A stretch of DNA of 5,278 nt from Candidatus Treponema excrementipullorum (GTDB taxonomy: Bacteria; Spirochaetota; Spirochaetia; Treponematales; Treponemataceae), in contig JAHLFV010000187.1 in NCBI GenBank assembly GCA_018883625.1, positions 1 through 5,278 of the forward strand, in the 5' to 3' direction. A program made the position numbers and the translations under genes. Positions 1 through 5,278 of the stretch are shown one piece after another (positions within the stretch are counted from its first letter, which is position 1; each line of letters begins with the position of its first letter). A model generated the notes under the pieces. The model was not told the DNA's origin. It did not search any database and saw only the letters and a list, made by a program, of their open reading frames with translations.

Positions 1-856
1 GGAAATGTCTTTGGAAACAACCGAAGAAAGTACCACCCTCAAAGGTATGTTCAAAATCCTTTTGAGAAACAATCAACTGTTGGTTATGGCTTTTATCGTT
101 TTGGCATATTCAACGGCCAGCACCTTTTTAACTACTTTTGGACAAAACTTTTTTTACTTTAAGTTTGGATACGACGGCAACAAAGCATTTCTGTTCACGG
201 TAGTGTACGCAGTAGGTACCTTGATTTCTCAAAGTCTTTATCCGATTTTGGCAAGTAAATTCACCCGCATGGAAATGGTAAAAGTATCCACAATTGTTGC
301 TGTTATAGGATATACGATTTTTTTAGTCTTTGCCAATGTTCCCATAGCATCTTTTTACGCCTTCCTTGCCGTTTGCTTTGGGGGGTTACTGGTTTTTGCC
401 GGACAGGGAGTGTTTTACATGGTCATGATGATTATGATGACCAATACTATAGAATACGACCAATGGAAAACTGGTCAGCGAAACGAAGCAATTATTTTCA
501 GCGTACGCCCCTTTATGGTAAAACTCAGCGGAGCAGTGCAATCTTTGATTTTTTCTTTGGTATTGGTTGCCTGCGGTTTGTACGCCATTACCAACCAAGT
601 AGGACAAATCGAATCACAAATCTCTACCGGTACCGTTATAAAAACAGAAGGTGTACAACAGATAAATACTCTGTTACAGCAAGCTACGGGAAATCAAATG
701 CTGGGATTAACCGCTTCCATGACTCTTATTCCCATGGCTCTTATGGTGGTGTGTTATATCGTATTGAAGAAAAAATACATAATCAGCGAAGAATTATACG
801 CAAAAATGATACAAGATATTCAAGAACGGACTACCACCGGTAAAACAACGCAATAA
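1..856 (+). CDS. GPH-family sugar:cation symporter (MFS), C-terminal half, 5' partial
   Basis: This is the C-terminal half of a glycoside-pentoside-hexuronide:cation symporter (MelB/YicJ-like), an inner-membrane carrier that takes up a sugar or glycoside with Na+ or H+. The reading frame is open to the left edge; the ATG at base 5 lies in what looks like the central cytoplasmic loop, so it is probably not the start. From that Met, 283 residues are visible. Six membrane segments can be seen at about 24-46, 60-84, 93-112, 116-141, 170-196 and 233-255, matching TM7-12 of a 12-TM carrier of about 450-500 residues. The family hallmark is the conserved loop at 149-162 (IEYDQWKTGQRNEA), followed by FSVRPFMVKLSGA. 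The loop of about 35 residues before the last helix is polar. The tail after 256 is charged and cytoplasmic. The substrate cannot be told from this half. Its 3' end overlaps the convergent DUF3899-like gene by 26 bases. Confidence 0.9.
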   Translation, partial: EMSLETTEESTTLKGMFKILLRNNQLLVMAFIVLAYSTASTFLTTFGQNFFYFKFGYDGNKAFLFTVVYAVGTLISQSLYPILASKFTRMEMVKVSTIVAVIGYTIFLVFANVPIASFYAFLAVCFGGLLVFAGQGVFYMVMMIMMTNTIEYDQWKTGQRNEAIIFSVRPFMVKLSGAVQSLIFSLVLVACGLYAITNQVGQIESQISTGTVIKTEGVQQINTLLQQATGNQMLGLTASMTLIPMALMVVCYIVLKKKYIISEELYAKMIQDIQERTTTGKTTQ

Positions 857-1232
857 AAACTACGGCAATGAGTAAAAAGGCAAGCCCAGTAAAAAACAAA
901 AAACCGAAACCGGAAGCCTTGCCTTTTTCCCGCTGTTGCTCTACATAGTCACCGTATGTTTCATGGTCTTTGCTTACGCCGGGAATCAACATTCTGTACA
1001 CGTATTTGATTGCATAAGAAAAACCTAAAAAAATACCTTCATTGGAAAGAGCAACCAATATACCTATACAAAGCAAAATAATACCGGGAATGGTAAAAGC
1101 ATCGGCTAAAATCAAAAACCGTTCCTTAACCGATGCATCATCAAAATCCCGTAAACTCACTACCAGGTATGTTAAAAATCCGCCAAAAATACAGGCTCCC
1201 AGACACTTTGCAACACCAGTTTTGTGTTTCAC
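831..1232 (-). CDS. DUF3899-like small membrane protein, last gene of the opp operon
   Basis: This 133-residue integral membrane protein has no known function. The middle and C-terminal parts resemble the DUF3899 family of Firmicutes: a hydrophobic helix, a SNEGIFLGFSY segment, then a charged loop with YGDYVEQQREKGK (93-105) before a last helix. Three membrane segments are likely, at about 10-27, 40-63 and 108-130. The start is GTG at 1232-1230, which overlaps the TGA of the upstream ATPase gene as GTGA. An AAGGA motif lies 9 bases before it, so translation is probably coupled to oppF. Coupling suggests a role linked to peptide transport or simply shared expression; nothing in the protein shows a catalytic site. 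The last 26 bases overlap the convergent symporter gene. The family call is from recognition of the pattern and was not tested by a profile search. Confidence 0.8.
   Translation of the reverse strand: MKHKTGVAKCLGACIFGGFLTYLVVSLRDFDDASVKERFLILADAFTIPGIILLCIGILVALSNEGIFLGFSYAIKYVYRMLIPGVSKDHETYGDYVEQQREKGKASGFGFLFFTGLAFLLIAVVFIALFYRW
874..928 (+). terminator. Possible terminator: 11-bp inverted repeat with A and T tracts
   Basis: A perfect 11-base inverted repeat (AAAAAGGCAAG at 874-884, CTTGCCTTTTT at 918-928) starts 17 bases after the symporter stop codon and ends in five Ts. The 33-base spacer holds a small inner hairpin (CCG 904-906 with CGG 911-913). The position and T-tract suit a factor-independent terminator for the plus-strand symporter transcript. 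The long loop is unusual and weakens the case. The repeat lies inside the coding region of the convergent minus-strand gene, encoding parts of KGKA and GLAFLL, so it may be a coding coincidence. It is symmetric, so it could also slow transcription of the opposite strand before that gene ends. Confidence 0.35.
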
Positions 1233-2443
1233 AAGCCCAAATCCTTTTTAAAACCGGCTTCCTCTGCAGAATTGCAGTACACAAAATGACCGGGAACAAC
1301 TTCCCGCATAGTAGGTTCCTCTGTTGAATAATCGTGGTCTGTTAAAGGATTATAAATAATACGGGTCCGCTGTTTTTCCCACCGGGGATCCGGCAACGGA
1401 ATGGCTGACAGCAGAGACTTGGTATAAGGATGCAAAGGATGAGCAAACAATTCGTCGGCAGTGGCTAACTCTACCAGTTTACCAAAGTACATAACCCCAA
1501 TCCTGTCGGAAAAATATTTAACAACAGACAAATCGTGGGCAATAAATAAAATAGTCAAACCGAACTTCTGACGGAGCTCGTTAAGCAAATTGATGACCTG
1601 AGCCTGAATAGAAACATCCAAGGCAGAAACCGGCTCGTCTGCAATAAGCAAATCAGGTTTCATAATTACTGCTCGGGCAATACCGATACGCTGCCGCTGT
1701 CCACCGGAAAACTCATGGGGATATCGGCCGGCGTGTTCCCGAACAAGTCCCACCAGCTCCAAAATCTCGTACACTTTTTGGTCTATGTACTCTTTATCCT
1801 TGATGCCATTTATAACAAGCCCTTCTGCAATAATTTCCCGTACAGTCATACGGGGATTCAAAGAAGCTATAGGATCCTGAAAAATCATTTGAATCTTTGT
1901 AATCAACTTTGTATTTTTGGCAATATGCAATGCATTTTTGTAAGCCCGTTTTACTTCTGCCAATTTTTGCGGGTCACTTTCCGCTGCTTTCAGCAAGGGT
2001 TCATACTCTTTGTGCACCTCTTCCGTTAAGGTTTTTGCATATTCTCGATCAGAATAGGTATGATCAAAACGAGCCTTTTTTATCTCTTCCCTGTTTCTGT
2101 CTATTTCAGCCGTTAAACGAGCCTTTTCTTCTTCAGACAGTGAGGGATCTTTCAAAACTTTTCGGGCATCTTTTATTGCTTTTTTATATGAACCGATACC
2201 GGCACAAATGCGCCGTCCCTTAAAATACACACTGCCGGAGGTGATATCGTATATCTTTATCACAGAACGTCCGGTGGTAGTTTTTCCGCAACCGGACTCC
2301 CCTACTAAACCGAATACCTCGCCTTTTTTTATATCAAAACTGACATTGTCAACAGCTTTCAGTTCCGATTTACCACTCATTTTAAAATACTGACACAGAT
2401 TTTCTATGCGGAGCAAAACCTCTGTGGGTTCTGGGTTATTCAT
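1229..2443 (-). CDS. oppF: Peptide ABC transporter ATP-binding protein, OppF-like, with an insertion before the Q-loop
   Basis: This is the second ATPase of an oligopeptide/dipeptide importer; it would pair with the OppD-like protein on the cytoplasmic face of the permease. All nucleotide-binding elements are intact: Walker A GESGCGKT (48-55), Q-loop FQD (Q189), signature FSGGQRQR (245-252), Walker B LLIADEP (265-271) with catalytic Glu270, D-loop SALD (273-276) and switch His303. The HPLHPYTKSLLSAIP segment (335-349) is typical of OppF. At 404 residues it is longer than the usual 310-330 because of about 95 charged, helix-prone residues at about 82-178. Walker A to Q-loop is 134 residues here, against 50 in the neighbouring OppD. 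The C-terminal cysteine cluster is absent except for Cys390 in GHFVYC. The start is ATG at 2443-2441, with AGGAGG 5 bases upstream. It overlaps the oppD stop by 8 bases and shares GTGA with the next gene. The exact peptide substrate is unknown. Confidence 0.93.
   Translation of the reverse strand: MNNPEPTEVLLRIENLCQYFKMSGKSELKAVDNVSFDIKKGEVFGLVGESGCGKTTTGRSVIKIYDITSGSVYFKGRRICAGIGSYKKAIKDARKVLKDPSLSEEEKARLTAEIDRNREEIKKARFDHTYSDREYAKTLTEEVHKEYEPLLKAAESDPQKLAEVKRAYKNALHIAKNTKLITKIQMIFQDPIASLNPRMTVREIIAEGLVINGIKDKEYIDQKVYEILELVGLVREHAGRYPHEFSGGQRQRIGIARAVIMKPDLLIADEPVSALDVSIQAQVINLLNELRQKFGLTILFIAHDLSVVKYFSDRIGVMYFGKLVELATADELFAHPLHPYTKSLLSAIPLPDPRWEKQRTRIIYNPLTDHDYSTEEPTMREVVPGHFVYCNSAEEAGFKKDLGL
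1242..1246 (-). promoter_or_regulatory. Ribosome binding site for the DUF3899-like gene
   Basis: AAGGA, within an A-rich run on the minus strand, lies 9 bases upstream of the GTG at 1232. It sits inside the last codons of the oppF-like gene. It supports the GTG start and the GTGA stop-start overlap. Confidence 0.65.
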
Positions 2444-4580
2444 GGGAACCTCCTGATTTTTTCATTCTTTCGATACGATTTGAAATAATTGCAGGCAATG
2501 CCACCTTAGGTGCATTAGGATGCAACAACCAGGTACAGGCCCAGTGGGTAGGAGACACTTGGAATCGGGGAGGTTCCTGTTCAAAATCTATTTTCATGGC
2601 ATACTTATTTCGGGCGGCAAAGGCGTCTCCCTTGGGAGGATAAATCATATTGGGAGGTGTGCCGGGAATTGCATCCAATTTTTCCGTTGTTTCCAAATCC
2701 GGCATGGAAGAAAGCAATGCCCACGTATATGGATGACGGGGATCGTAAAATATATCCTCGGCAGTACCGTACTCTATAATTTTACCGGCATACATAACAG
2801 CCACATCGTCTCCCATATTGGCAACAACACCTAAATCATGGGTAATAAAAATAATGGACAGGTTACGCTCCTTTTTTAACTTGTCGATAAGTTCCAAAAT
2901 CTGAGACTGAATGGTAACGTCCAAGGCGGTGGTAGGCTCATCACAAATTAAAATATCGGGGTCCGCAGCCAAGGCAATAGCTATAACGATACGCTGTCTC
3001 ATTCCCCCGGAAAACTCAAAAGGATATTGATAATATCGCAGATGAGGCTCGGAAATACCGACTTCCACCATTAACTTAATGGCTTTGTGCTTTGCCATGG
3101 TTTTTGTTATACGGTATACCACCTGTGAAGCTTTTTCCTTAAAATAATCTACCAAAGCGATGCTGCGTTTATCAAAGTCGATTTCAGAAACAGACTGAAT
3201 ATAATCTTCGTAATGGACAATCAGGGTATCCAGTACTTTTACAATGCCATTTTGCAGTTCCTCCAAATCGTACACCAAAGCAGGAACAACCTTCCAATCT
3301 ACCCGCTTTCCTCGGGCAATAAGAGCTTCTCGCTTGTTATTCTGTTTTACAAAACGGGCTTCCTCTTTGGGATTTTTTTCCACAGCAGAAAAATACCGGT
3401 GGATAGCACTGCTTAAAGCGGTGTTAAAGGTATAGGCTACACTGTCTTTGTTGATTTCCAAACCGTCAATGGAAGATGCAACCAAGTCGGAAAGCTCTTT
3501 ACACTTTTTCTCTGCGGATTTTTTTTCCAAAACACCGGCAAAAAAACTTTTAGCACTGTTTAACTCTTTTACCACCAACTTTTTTTGTTCCAATGCTCTG
3601 TTAAAAGAGTACTCTAAGGCCCGTTTTTCCAAAGCCAAAAACTCTTTCATAAAATCCCGGTCTAAATACTCCAACGTCTTTTTGTTTAACTCTTCAACAG
3701 ACAGAGCAGTTACGTCTTCTTTGGGATTTTTTAACATATAGTATCCCAATCGGAAAAAATTGATTTTTGGAGTTTTTACCAACTCTTCCAAAAGAGATTT
3801 TATGTCTTCAAAAAGGACAACTACACTTTCAGGAATAGCTGCCCCCTTCTTTACATGGATAGATTTTAACTGTGAAACAAAGGTAGCTATTTTCTCATCG
3901 TAGGCAGGAGTTAAATAAGGGTCTTTAATTTCCCGGAGCCGTTGCATAAAATCTTTAAGGGCAATGTTAAGATCCACTTTACCGTGATTTGTTATAAGAA
4001 AAAGCGTTTCCGTTATATCTTCTATCAACCCCTGAGCTGTATAAAAAGCATTGTTGTAACTGTTTTCCAGCTTGATTGCTTCGATATTGAATTTATCAAA
4101 GGTACTGATTTTCTCTTCTATCTCTGCTTTTGATAAATCCCCTAGGGCGATCATATTTTCTTTTAATATTTTGAGGGTATTATTAAAATCCCGACGGGCA
4201 GCCTTTCTGTTTCCCTTATTTTTCAGCAACATGGCTTCCGTAATTTGCTTACCGATTTTTACAATGGGATTCAAAGAAGACAATGGATCTTGGAAAATCA
4301 TGGAAATTCGGTCACCCCGAATCTTACACATTTCTTCTTCGGAAATTTTCAGCAAGTCCTTTCCGTCATAAAGAATCTCTCCCCCTTCTATAATGGAGTT
4401 TCCCGCAAGAATACCCATAATTGCTTTTGAGGTAACAGATTTACCGGAACCAGACTCCCCAACTATGGCCAAGGTTTTCCCTTTCTCCAAATCAAAGGAA
4501 ATATCCCGTACAGCTTTTACAGTACCGCCGGAGGTACGAAAGGAAACTTTTAAGTTTTTTACTTCCAATATTTTATTCAT
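2436..4580 (-). CDS. oppD: Peptide ABC transporter ATP-binding protein, OppD-like, with a very large insertion
   Basis: This is the first ATPase of the oligopeptide/dipeptide importer. From the ATG at 4580-4578 it has 714 residues, about twice the usual 320-350. Motifs are complete: Walker A GESGSGKS (41-48), Q-loop MIFQDP (Q97), signature FSGGMRQR (523-530), Walker B ILICDEP (543-549) with catalytic Glu548, D-loop TALD (551-554) and switch His581. OppD-type features follow: DPRHPYTWALLSSMP (613-627) and AIPGTPPN (637-644). The extra length is about 370 residues (about 125-498) between Q-loop and signature, rich in Lys, Glu, Leu and Phe and probably helical. Three of the four cysteines of the usual C-terminal cluster are replaced (Asp652, Asn658, Asp665); Cys682 remains. 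A start 19 codons upstream (GTG at 4637) is less likely: the family match begins at MNKILEVKNL, and GGAGGA lies 5 bases before the chosen ATG. The gene begins one base after the oppC stop and overlaps oppF by 8 bases. Confidence 0.93.
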   Translation of the reverse strand: MNKILEVKNLKVSFRTSGGTVKAVRDISFDLEKGKTLAIVGESGSGKSVTSKAIMGILAGNSIIEGGEILYDGKDLLKISEEEMCKIRGDRISMIFQDPLSSLNPIVKIGKQITEAMLLKNKGNRKAARRDFNNTLKILKENMIALGDLSKAEIEEKISTFDKFNIEAIKLENSYNNAFYTAQGLIEDITETLFLITNHGKVDLNIALKDFMQRLREIKDPYLTPAYDEKIATFVSQLKSIHVKKGAAIPESVVVLFEDIKSLLEELVKTPKINFFRLGYYMLKNPKEDVTALSVEELNKKTLEYLDRDFMKEFLALEKRALEYSFNRALEQKKLVVKELNSAKSFFAGVLEKKSAEKKCKELSDLVASSIDGLEINKDSVAYTFNTALSSAIHRYFSAVEKNPKEEARFVKQNNKREALIARGKRVDWKVVPALVYDLEELQNGIVKVLDTLIVHYEDYIQSVSEIDFDKRSIALVDYFKEKASQVVYRITKTMAKHKAIKLMVEVGISEPHLRYYQYPFEFSGGMRQRIVIAIALAADPDILICDEPTTALDVTIQSQILELIDKLKKERNLSIIFITHDLGVVANMGDDVAVMYAGKIIEYGTAEDIFYDPRHPYTWALLSSMPDLETTEKLDAIPGTPPNMIYPPKGDAFAARNKYAMKIDFEQEPPRFQVSPTHWACTWLLHPNAPKVALPAIISNRIERMKKSGGSHE
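2449..2454 (-). promoter_or_regulatory. Ribosome binding site for oppF, inside the oppD 3' end
   Basis: AGGAGG on the minus strand lies 5 bases upstream of the oppF ATG. It is part of the Gly-Gly codons in the oppD C-terminus (SGGSHE). The oppD stop lies within oppF (ATGAATAA, 8-base overlap), an arrangement that favours coupled translation of the two ATPase subunits. Confidence 0.85.
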
Positions 4581-4581
4581 C

Positions 4582-5278
4582 CTAGTCCTCCACACCCCGC
4601 AAAGATGGGTTAAAAGCATCCCGCAAACCGTTACCAAACAGATTAAAAGAAATCAACAAAAGAGATTGAATGATGGCAGGAAAGAGCAACAGATGAGGAC
4701 AGTTTGTCCAAATACCGGAAGCGTCTGCCAACAAGTTTCCCAAAGAGGTGTATTCCACCGTACTGAGTTTAACAATTCCCAAATAACTTAAAGTACTTTC
4801 CGTACTGATGGTACCGGGAATTACTAAAACACTGGCTGTAATAAGGGTTCCCAAAGAATTGGGAAAAATATGCTTCCAAATAATGCGTCTGTCTCGGGCT
4901 CCCAAAGTTCTGGCTGCAATAACGTATTCCTGCCCTTTAAAGCGGTAAAACTGAGTTCTTACATTTTCCGCCGTTCCAATCCATCCGGTAAGCACAAAGG
5001 CAAATATCAAACTGGGGAAGGCTCCTACTTTTGCAGAAAGATGGATCTGAAACAAAGTTGCAACGACAACAAAGGGAACGTTTATCAAAACGTCGCTGAT
5101 ACGCTGCATAGTCAAGTCAACACCGCCACCGTAGTACCCTTCTGTGGAACCATATAAGGCTCCCAAAATCAAGTTTACCATAGACACACAGACTGCCAAG
5201 AGCAAACTTAACCGCAAACCTCCGGCCATACGAAGACACAAGTCATAGCCTTGACTGTCGGTACCAAACAAGTATTCT
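4582..5278 (-). CDS. oppC: Peptide ABC transporter permease, OppC-like, 5' partial
   Basis: This is an inner-membrane permease subunit of the oligopeptide/dipeptide importer (BPD_transp_1 fold), which with an OppB partner forms the channel. The frame is open to the right edge, with EYLFGTDSQGYD at the visible start. This is the conserved FGTD segment that follows TM1 in OppC/DppC, so roughly 80-100 N-terminal residues lie outside the window. Numbering from the Leu/TTG codon at 5271, likely membrane segments are at about 18-42, 62-80, 86-104, 141-160 and 192-213. The EAA loop that contacts the ATPases is at 115-138 (AARTLGARDRRI then KHIFPN). The C-terminus has the family ending NLFGNGLRDAFNPSLRG. 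The TTG at 5271 is an internal codon, not a start. The gene leads directly into oppD with a one-base gap; oppB is expected upstream, outside the window. Confidence 0.92.
   Translation of the reverse strand, partial: EYLFGTDSQGYDLCLRMAGGLRLSLLLAVCVSMVNLILGALYGSTEGYYGGGVDLTMQRISDVLINVPFVVVATLFQIHLSAKVGAFPSLIFAFVLTGWIGTAENVRTQFYRFKGQEYVIAARTLGARDRRIIWKHIFPNSLGTLITASVLVIPGTISTESTLSYLGIVKLSTVEYTSLGNLLADASGIWTNCPHLLLFPAIIQSLLLISFNLFGNGLRDAFNPSLRGVED
4586..4591 (-). promoter_or_regulatory. Ribosome binding site for oppD; decides its start
   Basis: GGAGGA on the minus strand lies 5 bases before the ATG at 4580 and inside the last codons (Val-Glu-Asp) of the oppC-like gene. It fixes the oppD start at 4580 rather than the upstream GTG at 4637. 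The oppC stop TAG and the oppD ATG are separated by one base. Confidence 0.85.

Noticed and set aside
5..7. ATG at base 5, preceded by GGAA, as a true symporter start.
   Set aside because: The frame is open to the edge and the protein would begin in the central loop with only six of twelve helices. A partial gene is the simpler reading.
373..843. Plus-strand open frame of 156 codons inside the symporter gene.
   Set aside because: Its composition is Tyr-, Arg- and Ser-rich with no family match, in another frame of a clear membrane protein gene.
3087..4208. The long OppD segment as an inserted mobile element or intein.
   Set aside because: It is in frame with no terminal repeats seen and no intein splice motifs (no Cys/Ser start with a His-Asn end). 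Its base composition resembles the flanks by eye, so a protein-level insertion fits better.
3087..4208. OppD as a fusion of two ATPases, which could explain its double length.
   Set aside because: Only one Walker A, one signature and one Walker B are present; the middle lacks all ABC motifs.
4581..4637. Longer oppD start at GTG 4637, adding 19 N-terminal residues.
   Set aside because: The added residues have no family match and overlap the oppC end. The ATG at 4580 has GGAGGA at good spacing and begins the conserved ABC domain.
4393..4791. Plus-strand open frame of 132 codons opposite oppD and oppC.
   Set aside because: It lies antisense to two well-supported genes, has no recognisable domain and spans their junction. 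It is a shadow frame.
5269..5271. TTG at 5271 as the start of oppC.
   Set aside because: It is the Leu of the conserved LFGTD segment and the frame continues to the window edge; TM1 would be missing.

Overview
The window looks like chromosomal DNA from a Gram-positive, moderately AT-rich anaerobe, most likely a clostridial member of the Bacillota. This is inferred from strong AGGAGG-type ribosome binding sites, a GPH-type sugar symporter of the style common in gut Firmicutes, a DUF3899-like protein, and enlarged Opp-type ATPases. I recall such ATPases from clostridial genomes but cannot confirm it by search. No species can be named.

Layout: (1) Bases 1-856, plus strand: the C-terminal half of a GPH-family sugar:cation symporter, cut by the left edge. 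(2) Bases 831-5278, minus strand: one tightly packed operon read right to left. It holds a peptide ABC transporter permease (OppC-like, cut by the right edge), a first ATPase (OppD-like, 714 aa), a second ATPase (OppF-like, 404 aa) and a small DUF3899-like membrane protein (133 aa). The junctions are a 1-base gap, an 8-base overlap and a 4-base GTGA overlap. Each start has its own Shine-Dalgarno sequence inside the gene before it, so the four genes are very probably co-transcribed and translationally coupled. The symporter and the operon converge, and their 3' ends overlap by 26 bases.

The Opp genes would form the membrane and motor part of a peptide importer: OppC with an unseen OppB makes the channel, OppD and OppF form the ATPase heterodimer, and an unseen lipoprotein OppA would bind the substrate. 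Both ATPases keep all nucleotide-binding motifs, yet both carry large charged, helix-prone insertions at different places: about 370 residues between Q-loop and signature in OppD, and about 95 residues between Walker A and Q-loop in OppF. Both have also lost most of the C-terminal cysteines that hold an iron-sulfur cluster in many relatives. These paired changes are the most interesting feature of the window. No RNA gene, mobile element, CRISPR array or gene-free stretch over 300 bases was seen, and no promoter for the operon lies inside the window.
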